In this document: positions 52,101 to 61,400 of the stretch, one piece after another | Layout of the letters: each line of letters opens with the position of its first letter | How positions within the stretch are numbered: position 1 is the stretch's first letter | Source of the DNA: Monarcha castaneiventris obscurior | Lineage: Eukaryota > Chordata > Aves > Passeriformes > Monarchidae | DNA: 64,000 nucleotides | NCBI GenBank assembly: GCA_026261815.1 | Contig: JAMPIT010000350.1 | Coordinates: 2,108,001 to 2,172,000, forward strand | Reading direction: 5' to 3' | Program-made: the position numbers and the translations under genes | The notes under the pieces: model-generated | Seen by the model: the letters and a program-made list of their open reading frames with translations, nothing else | What the model was told of the DNA's origin: nothing | The model's database searches: none

Positions 52101-52143
52101 AGGGGGCAACTTTGAAGGACCTAACAAGCGTCGCAGATACTAA
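15748..52143 (+). CDS. PSPC1: Paraspeckle component 1 (PSPC1), nine coding exons
   Basis: CDS is join(15748..16128, 17793..18094, 20722..20817, 21834..22030, 26124..26208, 27479..27587, 44722..44779, 48622..48791, 51958..52143), 1,584 bases, 527 residues plus TAA. All introns are GT-AG and all phases match. PSPC1 is a DBHS-family nuclear RNA-binding protein of paraspeckles (built on NEAT1 RNA) that dimerises with NONO or SFPQ. Visible parts: Gly/Ala-rich N-terminus (1-65); RRM1 (about 85-157) with RNP2 LFVGNL at 87-92 and RNP1 RGFGFIRL at 120-127; RRM2 (about 159-235) with LTVKNL at 161-166 and KGFVEFA at 201-207; NOPS (about 228-285); charged coiled coil (about 285-385); Pro/Gly/Met-rich tail; final KRRRY. 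The tail segment around GPRGAINMG...[10 protein letters not shown] is PSPC1-type, not NONO or SFPQ. Aromatic and Lys residues known to be needed in human RRMs are present (F122, F124, K201, F203). The human protein is 523 residues, so this copy is full length. Confidence 0.96.
16129..17792 (+). other. PSPC1 intron 1
   Basis: 1,664 bp, phase 0. The first ~120 bases remain in the CpG island; a C/T-rich stretch follows at about 16,290-16,335. Three diverged copies of a CTAATTTTAAAA unit occur at 16,430-16,468. A 42-base stretch near 16,507-16,548 resembles a reverse CR1 3' end but is too short to be sure. A (TA)n run is at 17,017-17,058 and a T/G-rich tract at about 17,590-17,670. Confidence 0.85.
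17017..17058. repeat. (TA)n/(TG)n microsatellite
   Basis: Alternating ATATAT/GTGTGT followed by about nine TA units and then ACACAT. It is self-complementary, lies inside PSPC1 intron 1 and is simple-sequence DNA. Confidence 0.9.
17793..18094 (+). CDS. PSPC1: PSPC1 coding exon 2
   Basis: Codes residues 128-227 and two bases of codon 228. It supplies the second half of RRM1 ([15 protein letters not shown]...[10 protein letters not shown]) and almost all of RRM2, including [10 protein letters not shown] and the RNP1-like GKGFVEFA. The acceptor is ATAAAG (the last AG before GAATCT) and the donor is GTAAGT. Splicing exon 1 to exon 2 restores FIRL-ESRTLAE exactly as in the family. Confidence 0.95.
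18095..20721 (+). other. PSPC1 intron 2
   Basis: 2,627 bp, phase 2. It is AT-rich non-coding sequence with a T/G-rich (TTTG)n tract at about 19,871-19,954. No nested gene or recognisable transposon is seen. Confidence 0.85.
19871..19954. repeat. (TTTG)n-like low-complexity tract
   Basis: About 84 bases of T-runs broken by G, mainly TTTG and TTTTG units. Long open frames on both strands here (Phe/Leu/Cys-rich on +, Lys/Asn/Gln/Thr-rich on -) are products of the repeat and not genes. Confidence 0.9.
20722..20817 (+). CDS. PSPC1: PSPC1 coding exon 3
   Basis: 96 bases: it completes Thr228, codes residues 229-259 and begins Lys260. The segment [20 protein letters not shown] is the start of the NOPS domain, which packs against the partner's RRM2 in DBHS dimers. 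The acceptor is TTTTCCAG and the donor GTAAGT. Confidence 0.95.
20818..21833 (+). other. PSPC1 intron 3
   Basis: 1,016 bp, phase 2, AT-rich, with no embedded feature that I can support. Confidence 0.85.
21834..22030 (+). CDS. PSPC1: PSPC1 coding exon 4
   Basis: 197 bases: it completes Lys260, codes 261-325 and begins Asp326. It holds the rest of NOPS ([20 protein letters not shown], then [15 protein letters not shown]) and the start of the long charged helix ([20 protein letters not shown]) through which DBHS proteins polymerise. The acceptor follows a T-rich run ending TATTAG; the donor is GGTAAT, weaker than the other donors. A 19-base T run begins 46 bases after the donor. Confidence 0.95.
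22076..22094 (+). repeat. T19 homopolymer after the exon 4 donor
   Basis: Nineteen consecutive T bases, 46 bases downstream of the exon 4 splice donor. U-rich intron starts can bind TIA1-type splicing factors, but usually closer to the donor, so a role is uncertain. Confidence 0.7.
24189..24244. repeat. 33-bp tandem duplication
   Basis: Two copies of the same 23-base segment (beginning GCCCATTTATAAGC) at a 33-base period, with similar GCTAATA-type linkers. This is a recent small local duplication in intron 4. Confidence 0.85.
24774..24873. repeat. Diverged ~47-bp tandem duplication
   Basis: Both copies begin CTGAA-, continue with AACCTAAA, then TTATTT-AAAAG, then an A-rich run and a CTTGT segment. 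Substitutions and small indels separate them, so this duplication is older than the 33-bp one nearby. Confidence 0.65.
26124..26208 (+). CDS. PSPC1: PSPC1 coding exon 5
   Basis: 85 bases: it completes Asp326, codes 327-353 and begins Arg354. [20 protein letters not shown] followed by KRKQIQL is a highly charged part of the DBHS coiled coil. The acceptor is CTGTTAG and the donor GTATTT. Confidence 0.95.
26209..27478 (+). other. PSPC1 intron 5
   Basis: 1,270 bp, phase 2. It carries a sense-oriented solo LTR at 26,633-26,856. A short stretch after it (about 26,897-26,940, GGAATCATAGCATTG...) faintly resembles a CR1 end but is not called. Confidence 0.85.
26633..26856 (+). mobile_element. Solo LTR of an endogenous retrovirus (ERVL/ERVK-like, avian)
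   Basis: A 224-base segment begins TGTTGTGG and ends GGGAACAGCGACA, matching the TG...CA ends of avian LTRs; TGTTGTGGTTT starts are frequent in passerine LTR families. In the middle lie a TATA box (TATAAAAG, 26,759-26,766) and an ATTAAA poly(A) signal (26,781-26,786) at LTR-like spacing. No internal viral sequence or second LTR adjoins it. The flanking bases do not show a matching target-site duplication, so the ends or the family could be misjudged. Orientation is the same as PSPC1. Confidence 0.55.
27479..27587 (+). CDS. PSPC1: PSPC1 coding exon 6
   Basis: 109 bases: it completes Arg354 and codes 355-390 ([20 protein letters not shown], then [16 protein letters not shown]). It ends the coiled coil and stops at a codon boundary, so intron 6 is phase 0. 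The acceptor is TATCCTAG and the donor GTAAGT. Reading through the donor adds six codons and then TGA. Confidence 0.95.
34963..35260 (-). mobile_element. CR1 LINE 3' fragment, antisense
   Basis: Read on the + strand, the region shows the reverse complement of a CR1 3' end: ATCATACCATGGTTTGG, then GGAAGGGACC, CATCTAGTTC, GCAGGGACATCTT, CCAGGGATGGGACATCCACC, GGGCAGCCTGTT and GTCCTATCAC. It is diverged, truncated at both ends and in the opposite orientation to PSPC1. Confidence 0.9.
37314..37340. repeat. Perfect 10-bp inverted repeat (7-base loop)
   Basis: Arms AAGGTGCTTA and TAAGCACCTT flank CCTTCTC, with two further wobble pairs possible in RNA. It is too short for a typical microRNA precursor. 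Confidence 0.8.
39001..39208 (+). pseudogene. Frameshifted coding-like block behind an AG acceptor (unidentified)
   Basis: The block follows TGTGGGGTTTAG, an acceptor-like site. From 39,003 one frame reads [20 protein letters not shown] and continues to a TAA at 39,081. Shifting frame near 39,078-39,080 continues [19 protein letters not shown] and runs to a TGA at 39,206-39,208. The charged, Leu/Gln-rich composition resembles a coiled-coil end, but I do not recognise the parent protein. It could be a 5'-truncated retrocopy, a decayed exon or chance. Spliced directly after PSPC1 exon 6 (phase 0) it would add LPRTILSN and stop. No poly(A) tail or signal marks its 3' side. Confidence 0.3.
39543..39567. 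repeat. Perfect 11-bp inverted repeat (3-base loop)
   Basis: Arms CCTAATGAAAA and TTTTCATTAGG flank TTC. The arms contain TAAT/ATTA words. It lies about 335 bp after the coding-like block. Confidence 0.85.
39728..39825 (-). mobile_element. Old CR1 LINE 3' remnant, antisense
   Basis: TCATAGAGTTTTGAG, then TTAGGCTGGAAGACG, TTTCTGGAGTCATCTAGT, GATGCTCAGCTCAGAGTAGG and GACCAGCT resemble the reverse complement of an old CR1 3' end (TCATAGAAT...GGTTGGAAGGGACC...CATCTAGTCCA...GCAGGGCCAGCT). Strong divergence makes the family and limits uncertain. Confidence 0.65.
44722..44779 (+). CDS. PSPC1: PSPC1 coding exon 7
   Basis: 58 bases: codes residues 391-409 ([19 protein letters not shown]) and begins Asp410. 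This RGG-like linker is diagnostic of PSPC1. The acceptor is TTTACTTTCAG and the donor GGTAGG. Omitting it together with exons 8-9 would remove the whole low-complexity tail. Confidence 0.95.
44780..48621 (+). other. PSPC1 intron 7
   Basis: 3,842 bp, phase 1, AT-rich, without an exon, RNA gene or recognisable transposon that I could support. Confidence 0.85.
48622..48791 (+). CDS. PSPC1: PSPC1 coding exon 8
   Basis: 170 bases: it completes Asp410 and codes 411-466. The Pro/Gly/Met-rich segment runs from [20 protein letters not shown] through [19 protein letters not shown] to MMPDNGTV. Low-complexity tails of this type are thought to support phase separation in paraspeckles. The acceptor is TTGCGTAG (short pyrimidine tract) and the donor GTAACG, which departs from the consensus. 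If the donor is not used, the frame stops after 11 more codons (TAA at 48,822). Confidence 0.95.
48792..51957 (+). other. PSPC1 intron 8
   Basis: 3,166 bp, phase 0, AT-rich non-coding sequence with a C9 run near 51,557-51,565. No nested feature is seen. Confidence 0.85.
51958..52143 (+). CDS. PSPC1: PSPC1 coding exon 9 (terminal coding exon)
   Basis: 186 bases: codes residues 467-527 and TAA. It starts [16 protein letters not shown], continues through [11 protein letters not shown] and [19 protein letters not shown], and ends PNKRRRY. The basic KRRRY end is shared by DBHS proteins and acts as part of their nuclear localisation signal. The acceptor is TGTGTTAG, preceded by a poor pyrimidine tract; the match to the family fixes it. 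Confidence 0.95.
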   Translation, partial: HNERFPQGGPSQMGSPLVSRTGSETPQPPMSGVGAVSGGPGGFGRGNPGGNFEGPNKRRRY

Positions 52144-52432
52144 ATCTCAGTTAATTCCTTGCTGTTTTAGAAATTCCAGTAAAATTATACAGTGATATGC
52201 CTTTATAATTTTAGCTGTTACCTGGAAACGGTTCTATTGTTATTGTAGTGTTTAAAACGGTTTCTTTTGTAAAACTTTTTTTGTATTCAGTCATAGGCTT
52301 TGTAGTATAGAGCAGAAATGATGCGGATCATTATGTAAGGCAATGTGTTTGTGACTCTAGCAAAATTCTATGTGTGACTATGCTGTAAAACGTGCAGTTA
52401 TCTGATTACAATAAAACAAAAATCATTGGAAA
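52144..52432 (+). other. PSPC1 proximal 3' UTR
   Basis: From the stop codon to just beyond the first good poly(A) signal, about 290 bases, AT-rich. The cleavage position is an estimate (10-25 bases after AATAAA). Confidence 0.6.
52410..52415 (+). terminator. Proximal poly(A) signal AATAAA
   Basis: A canonical AATAAA 267 bases after the stop codon, followed within about 25-45 bases by a G/T-rich stretch (AAGGGTTTTGGGAATGTT) of the type bound by CstF. It is the most convincing signal near the coding end. Confidence 0.65.
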
Positions 52433-55400
52433 GGGTTTTGGGAATGTTATTACTAATACCGAGTAAGAATAATTTTATGCTTAATTATAAGTGGCATCAT
52501 TTTCATTTTTTCATAGATTCTACTATGTGTCAGGAAAGTTCCATTCTTAATAGTGATTGTTTAGCTCAACTGCATGGTGCAGTACATACTATGAAAACCT
52601 TAAAACACAACTGCTTTTATTTTTACCTTCAAAGAGCATAAAATTTTATACAAAGTATTCTCAAAGATACTGTGTCCTTGCTTCTCAATCCCCCGTAGCA
52701 AATTTAGTCACAGTAGGCTTAACAACAGAGGTTATCTGTTAGACAAATTATGAGCAAATTTAACTTGGGGGGGGAAAAACAACTTTGGAAAGGAATCTCT
52801 GTGTGTATGCTTTATTCATAGCAGTATGAGTGAATTTACCTAAACTGTATTTATAGAGGAGAAAATTGGGTGTGACATCTTTGTGTTCTGCTGATGGTTA
52901 AAGTATCTTTCCATTGCAAGGAAAGAGACATTTCTGCAAGCTGGTTGAAAGCTTTCCACTGTGTTTGCACATCATTATTTATAAGTGTACAGTTTCCCCA
53001 GTGGTTGGTTTGACTAAAAACACGCCTGTTATCAAGGAGTAATTGTTTAATTAGGAAGCAAATACATGTTTTCCAGTGAAAATAAGTGTTCGCTTATAGT
53101 TGAGTAATACGCATTTAGAAGGGTTGCACGTGAGTATTCTTTAGAAAGGTTTTACAGAACGATGAATTTGGAAAATGCCCATTTACAGCACAACTCAGGG
53201 TGGATTTGCTGATGGAATTTTAAAGATAAAACTAATAGTAAAGCTGTTAGGAAGCTTGTTATGATTCTGCTTTTATCAGTCTTGGAAGATGATGGAAAAG
53301 ACCTATTGGTTCTATTCCTGTAATGACAAATATGTAGGGATTTTGGTTGGTTACTAGTACTCTTTTTCCTTTGCAAAATGGTTGTAAACTAGTAGTGTTC
53401 TTTTTTATCAGTTCACTCACGTTTTCAGAGGTAGAAATTACTAACTTTCGTCTGCATGAATAGTGGTATTAAATTGGTTAAAAACTGATTTGAAATGACC
53501 TGGTGCCCTAATAACATCCAAATGGTATATACATAGCTCAGCATGGGATGCGAGCAACAAAGAGGGCATGTGTGTGTTACCTGTTAATGTAGCAGTGATA
53601 GTCTCGGTGGATTGAATTCTGAGCAAATGGTTAACAAGAAAATTGCAGCATTGCTGGCATTTTGGAAATACACTGTTATTTAAATTGCCAGTGTTATATG
53701 GCTTAAGATACTGTTTCCAGGCAATTAAGGAGTTTATCTTGTGTATAGGTCCTCACTTGGGACATCTGTACCTGCTAAGCATTTTCCTTTAAATTGTCTT
53801 TAATGTTGCTGTTTTTTGCTTGACTTGATACATGCCACACTTTATAGTTTGTAATACAATGCTGAGTTACCTTTAGAGTCTGACATACTCTTTCCCCTTG
53901 GTATACGTATCACATTATAGCAGTCATTCTTAAAATAAACCTCAACCAAACTGCAAATGGTTTTACTTGACACACTCGTCCTAAACCTCAAGATTTGGGA
54001 AAATTGCTGTTTTTTCACTGCTATAAACTAGTGTTTGCATATAGCAACTACTTAAGCTCTCTGCTCTAGTGTCCTTCATTCAATTGAAAATGCAGTATAC
54101 ATTGGTGTCTAGTAAGGTGTTTAAATACGAGATTACTTTTTTTTCCTCATCTTTTTTGCCCTTGTACATTACATTTTTTAGGGGACTGAGAAAGTATTGG
54201 TGTGAATTGGTAGTTCTAAACTGTAAAGCTGTAGAAGGAACATGTTTTAAATATAAATTAAACTAGATTCAAAAAGGTTGGTTCATTTTCTTCAGAGGAA
54301 AAGGCTGTGTCATTCAGGCCTTTTAGCTAGCTCCTGTATATTTGTTTAGCTATGTAAACCCTCCTCCTTGTAGTATTTGAGTATGTTACAGAAGAACATT
54401 AAATATACTAAATCTGCAAAAGTGGTTAATTCTTTCCATGCCAGCTTCGTGCTATTTTAAGTGCACGTTTGCTGCACTGTGGTTTTGGTAGCGAGAGGAG
54501 GTATGCATGTATTTGAAAGTTATTCTAGGTTTTATTTAACTTTCGTGATTGTCATCCCACAGTTGTGACCTGCCCTTCCTTTAAACCTCTGATTTGGATT
54601 GCTCTGCTGCACGGTAGCAGTGAATTTGTCAGCTGTCCTTACTGCAGAAAATCATTTAATCTATTTTTAAATGTCCATGAACCAAGTCCTAACAAATAAA
54701 TACTGAAATGTTGACTTTGGGCACATTGTAAAGATGTCATGAAGAATGCCTTTTGTAGCTGGTGATACGCTGCTAAGTTCAGCTCTTAAAAGCTTTCTTT
54801 GGGTTGCCTGGCTCAACTCTAAAGGCAGTGCTTCTTGTTTTGCCAAATGTGGTAGTAACTGATCCTAGCTATACAACAAACACCTAATTTTGTTAAAAAA
54901 GGAATGGTCCCAAATTGTTTCCTAAAAATGTGTAGATGTGGCCAACCAATGTTTTTGCTTGAAGGTTCTGCCCTTTTGCTGAAGTGATCAATTTTTCTTG
55001 TTCCTCATCCGGTTGATCAGTTTATCATTTTTTCTGTGTGCACATGTACTCAACTACCTTTGCACTGTTTGACTAGAAAGCACAGTGAAGTCCAGACTCT
55101 CTGCTGTATGTTATGCTGAAACAAATAGACTTGGAAAATATATGAATCTGCCAACTACAGTGCACTTACTTTTGTAATGTACTTACTGAGTTTTTACATT
55201 ATTCCTGAAATTTCATATTCCTAATCTGCCTAATTTTTCTGTGAAACACAATTTTAGTACTTAAAAATAACAAAGCTTTACTATACCATTTAAGTTAAAC
55301 ACGCCAGTACCATCTTGTCTAACTACATTTGTGTTTGTCACCTCAGTCACTTGAAGGGGAGCTATTGGGCATTTAAGAAATAAAAAATTGATTTTGGTTC

Positions 55401-58400
55401 TCCTGACCAGTGTTCTCATTAGATAAAGCATGTTGATATCTTTGGAAACTTCATGGCAATCCTAATACACTTTACTGTGTTTATTTCCTAAGAAAATCAT
55501 TAATTACTGTGGATTACCTAGAAAGAAAATTCCTGACCTGCAGTTGTTTTATTTATTGTCCGCATATTTTTTATCCAGTTGTACATAAAAATATAATGAG
55601 TTGGAGATTCTTACTGGAACAAAAAGTTAAAATAGATGGCAAGAAGACAATATGAGCTAAATACTTCATTAATTTAATTTTAACCATAATCCAGAAGAAT
55701 TTTATTCTATGCATTCTTTAAGGAGCGTTCTGATCTAAGGTATGCGGCCGCATTTTAAAATGTTATACCCAACTCCTTTCTCTCTTTTCCACTCTTGATT
55801 TCAGATATAGAATAATTTGTAATTACAAATTCTTTGGAAGGTACTAAACACAAGCACAGTGCCATTTATAAACTACGTGTTACTAAACAGTTGCAATCTA
55901 CCTTGAGATAACTCGGCTCAAAAATGCTGAAATAACCAATCTAAAGGCAGATTCTCGAGTGAAAACCAAAGCCCTGTAGGCCTTTTGAAGGGAGAAAATA
56001 TGCTTGGAAGTGAGATGTTCAGCAAATGAATGATGTGCTCTGGTGACATGAAGTTAATTTTACTTAAGCATGTTGCAGAAACAGTTCTTTTTTGCATATT
56101 TCTTAATTTATGAATTTTTTATAACAACTTGGATCATGATTTTTCCCTTCACGAGTGAAACTGAAGTGTAGTCAGGCTACTAAAATTGCATGGAAGGCAG
56201 GGTAGCAACTAGAGTCAGTTTATGTTGGACCACAAATGTGAAGGGATTCTAAATGCCATTCCCAAGACTTGAAGTGTTGCATATCCATGCATAGTTTTAG
56301 AGTCTGCATCCAGCATCTTTTGTTGGCTTGTGCTTGTGGTCAAGAGTGGGGGACTTCAGAGAGCACATGCTTCCAATGCAATTTAATTGTCTTCTCAGGA
56401 GCCCTGAAATTATTAACATGGCCACTGTGCTGTCATCAAGATGCAGAATCATCTTAGAGTTTGGTGCTTTCCTTGGGCTGTTACCTCACTCCTAGAGTGA
56501 GGGAATATCAGTCCAAACTTTCCTGATTCATGAATAGTAAGGAGGGAGTGAATGTGGCCTGTAGGAAATGCAGAGGTTGGACATCACTACTTCAGGTTAT
56601 TGGCTATTCAGCGCTAGTTTGGTGGCAGATGTTGAACTTGAAGTAACCCGAAAGCGTTTGCTTTCTTATAAATTCACTTGTTGAAATGTAGGAACTTAGT
56701 AACAATAAGATGATTGACTAAAAACTTGGAATACCTAATGTCAGGTATAATTTTTCCCATTGGATTGTTTTTATGTTACCTTTCATTACATTTTCAGATA
56801 TACTGTAAAGTAGTCTTAGCAATCTCAGCAGTTTAGTATGTTTTGTTAATAGTTTTGGATGTTTTCCCATAAAGTATTTTAAAATTCATAGCTGTAAGCC
56901 TTTCAGGTGTGTTTTCACAGTAACCCATGAAATACTGAATTTAGTTATAAAATTTTCTAAAATGTTACTTGTAGAATAAATAAACTGAATATTAAATTTT
57001 CATGAAAACAGTGCTTTTTATGTTTTTAAATGCATGGAAACAAACCCTCAATCTGTTCATTTCCAGTGGGATAGATTTAATAGGTCTTTTCCATCTTGAA
57101 CTTCCTTAAGATACTATGAAAATTAATATAGTGGAAATTTGGAGGCATTCTTATTAATGACCTCAGCCTGACTTTTAAAAGCAGTACAGGACAAGTTTTT
57201 TCAGAAAAGAGTTTGGAATATCAGCCCTTTTTTCCTAATTGAAGGATCTATTCCAAAAACCATACAGAGATAAGCATAGCATATTTACAGGGAAAACTAT
57301 TAAAAAGCCTCTCTGCTCTAGTGTAGTGATTATTACACACACAAATCACATTGAAAGAATAAAAGCAACTTTGTAAATGTGGGTAAAAACTCAAGTGATT
57401 TGTATGTGGTCTCTTGAGTGGAGAATAAAATACTTTATAATAAGAGGTATGAGATTCAAAAGGAACTGGACTGTGTTACTACATACATGTGTGGATAAGG
57501 TTTTTCCATTTGTGTTGGTAAATGGTTTGTCTAGAGCTTCCATTGTTCCTAGATTTACCAGTGTGCTTTTATATCTCAGTTTCTGTAGCGTAAAGCATAG
57601 CTGTATAATTTGATTGAATTTACATGCTAATTGTATGCGGGACGTTAAGTGCTTGACGTAAAAGAATTGCAGTGAGAATAAAGATACTGTTCTTGACTTT
57701 AAGTAAAAACTGCGTGGATCCTTGAACAGGAATAAGTGTGGAGGGTCCTGTATGTAAATTGAACAAAAAAATGGGAGAGAGGGAATAAAGTAACATAATA
57801 AAAGTGAGAAAAGTGTGGTTTAATTTTACATCTACAGCAGATTCACAAAAATAAATTGGAGTCTTGTTCTACATGAAAACCACAAAACTACTAATTTTTA
57901 ATAGAAGAGGTGGAAATACCAGTTGCATTCATGTCTTGGATTTTTTGAACTGAATTTGGTTTTGTGCAGATGGCCAAGGAATAGCAGGAAAACTGAAATG
58001 AATTAATGTTCTAAACCAATTTTAATATTTTTGGGTTGTAGGGTGGGATCACTGCAGTTGGATGTATCTCTTCTATGTTGTTTTATGTAGGACTTGATTT
58101 TGTGGCTGAATACAGCAACTGTATAGAGCATGCACACACCATGTAAGTATGAAATAGCTGATTTTAAGGTCGTTAGCCTCTCATCAAAGCAGTGAGAATC
58201 CAGTCTTACACCTGTGTGCATCATAGACAGAGACGCACCAAACAGAAGACCATGGTAAAGAAAAATGAAATAGTACATATCTCTTAGTAGTGATGGGATG
58301 GGATGAAGGTATTTTCATTAATTTTTTGCTTTAATTCACTGTAATCAATTTCTTGTATGACAGGGAAACTAATTTTATTATCAGTTAATACTTGAAAGAA

Positions 58401-61400
58401 AAAAATCCCCACCAAAACAGAACACGTCTCCCAAAGAAATCCCCAAACCCAAAATACCTCAGTGTACAACTCAACCCCAGGCAAAACATGTTTTCCCATT
58501 TTAAATAAACACATATAGTTAAGCAAGGTGGAAGACAAATCTAAAAAATGTAAATACCACAAGGGTTTACGGTATTTCTTTTTGCATCTGTTAGCTCTTG
58601 GTGTTCTGTTCATTTTAATGTGTTGCTTTTTTACAAAAAAAGTTCCATAACAGTTCATTATTCTCCATAAAAGGATTTTTTTACTAAATTTATTTATTGT
58701 TACTGAGTTTTAAATATTTTTATATATTGTAAAATTGCACAAAAAACCACTGCATAAACCAGCTATTGCAGTACTGTAGAATGCAGTCTTTGAACTGCTA
58801 GCTGAATTGATCTTTCAGGCTGCTTACAAATGTTTTAAATATTTGTATGCTAATGGGAATTCGAAATATTTGTGTGCATATTTAAAATAATCCAGTACAT
58901 GCATTGCTGCAGATACGAATAGCCTTTTGCCCTCCTTGCTGCTTGGTCCTGCTTCCTCTGTCCCCACCTTGCATCCCTGTGCCCAGGCAGTGAGCAGGTA
59001 AAGGAGACTCAGTGAGAATTGTTGATTCTGTTCATTTTGGTGTGGAAGGAAAGAAGAGCGAGGAGGGGCAGTAGGGCAAGACTCTTCATAACTGTGCATA
59101 CATAGGGTAATTTGCGCTGCAGACACAGAACATTGGTTTATACGTGTTCTCATTAGTGAGATTGAAAGAAACAAGTGAGTTTGGAAGAAATACATAACCT
59201 AGTACAAATGGGTAAGAAGCATATTGAGGGCTTTAGATTCCTGAGTAACACGGTTATGGTTTACATTCTTGGTGATAGTTGGTCCAAGAGGGCGAGTATT
59301 TAAAGTCATGAAGAAAAAAATGTACACTAAAATGTTGAGCCAAATTTTATGTGAGCTTGATCTGTCTGTTCACTTTCTGCAGTTACCAAGAAGGTTACAT
59401 GCAAGCCAGTAAAATATGGAAAATAGTGTTCTTCGTGATTTCTCCAGGAGAGATGATATACACAGTTGCTTTAAAGAAGCAAGACTATTCACGTGTACTT
59501 TTCCTTGGAAGAAAATACATAAACTGCCATTACAAAGATGGGAAATACTGTCTTTTAAAGTGCTAACATTCTTCATTCTTTGACATGATAGCGCTGTGTT
59601 GTTCCATATTATGTTCCGCTTTTAAGGGAGAGAGCATGTGAAAGGTAAGCCACAGCTCCAGTTTTAATCAACTTCAAATAAAAAGCTTTTCCCAGAAGGC
59701 ACAGAAGGAAACCTGTAATGATGAAACAGTAGTTCATCTTCACTTTTGTTCCAGTGTGGAACATTGTGTTTCTGCAACTTCCAGCATTGTACCAGTAGCA
59801 GTTCCACATCTAACATTTTCAGAACCAGAGCCGTGCCAAATCATGCAAATAAAGTTTTTGCCGTAGTATGTGAAGAGTGCAACTACTGCAGTTCAAAAAT
59901 AGCATGTTCAGAGTTTTGAAAGAAAATGTATGAAAGAATTGTCATATATTAAATTGCTGGTTTAAAAGTGAAAATTGTAAACTTGGCAGCAGGGGTGACT
60001 ATGCTTCTAAAATTATTTTGGGATATGTGTCAGTTTATCATTGCCATGTTATACTTTGTGTAGTTTTTGTAATACCACTTAATGCATGTTTGGCATCATT
60101 CTTGCATCACACTTGTGTAGTTTCATATATTATTCACACTGATGAATACAACTGTCTGTAGATGGGGGGTACCAGAGCATTTGTTTAGTATTATGTAACT
60201 TGTTTAGGAGGGTTTTTATTTGCTAAGCTTGTTTTCTGTCTTGTGTTTACTCTGCATGTTCTGAGCAAAATACACTTTTTCTACTTATATGGGGAAGAAG
60301 TAGCAAGTCATGAAAAAGTGTTTTTTTAGGAACGTAAATGGAAGTCCTGGATGCTTCTTACTGCTTCTAAAATGACAGCTGACTCAGGAGTATAAATCAC
60401 CTCAGGATAAAATCACCTGGTATACTTTCTGCATGATTATTCTAGACTTTGTCCTGCTTACAGCACACTTCAGAATCATTATTCAAGATCAAAAAATACT
60501 CAGGTTTAATTTTTGTCTGGTTTTAATCCCAAGTGTCTGTACAAGACAGTAAATTAAACACAAATGTCTTGATGTTTGCTCTGAATAGTACTCTTAACTC
60601 CCCAAGTTGTATTAAACATAAAGAAAAATAATTAGTTTGGGTTTCATAATTTTAAAATATTGAATTAGCCAGCCCGCTGGAGGCTGGGTGGGGGTGGAGA
60701 AAGCACAGATTTGTGGAGCAATCATACTCTTGTTTTCAGTTGCATTATGTTCCTGGGCATGCATTTTTTACTCTCTACATAGGGACCATTTTTTACAAAG
60801 ATTTAACAAGAAATGTAATTTATCATATTTTCTCCAGTTATAAGTATTAGTTCATTGTTACATTGTAAAAATAGAACTGGTTAGTTTAGGCACATGTACT
60901 TTACTAGAGGTCATGGTGTGTAGCATAAATGTCAGAAGTAGGGTAGTTCAAGTGTTGGTAGTTACTGATAATATGTTGTGCCTTTAAGCCTGGTTGGAGA
61001 AAAGGTGATACATATTAAGCATAATGACGTTTTAAAACTCGGTGCCCAGAACCCTGATGCTACACTTGAATTTCTGCTTTATTGCTGTGGTAGTCAAAAA
61101 AATACTCACAGGTTTGAAAGTGTTAATCTAGATATATGGGGGAGGGTAAAGGATTGATTATTGTATGTTGCTTGATTCTTGAGGTCCTGTGTGGGAAAAC
61201 TGGTATTGTAGAATCTTCTTTTTATGATTGCTTAAAAATCTACTGTATTTTTTAAAACTGCCTTGTTTATTTAAAACTGTCCAGTGTGAAGGAAGCCAAA
61301 TGGTGTATCTTTAAAGAATGTGGGAAAACTATTTTACTAGAGGTCTTACTTGAGCTCTAAATCTTTTACTGGTTTGACATTGAGGACATGGTGTCTTAAC

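Noticed and set aside
58003..58658. 91- and 124-codon minus strand frames, considered as a convergent neighbour such as MPHOSPH8
   Set aside because: The sequences show no ankyrin, chromodomain or other known domain and no coherent splice sites.
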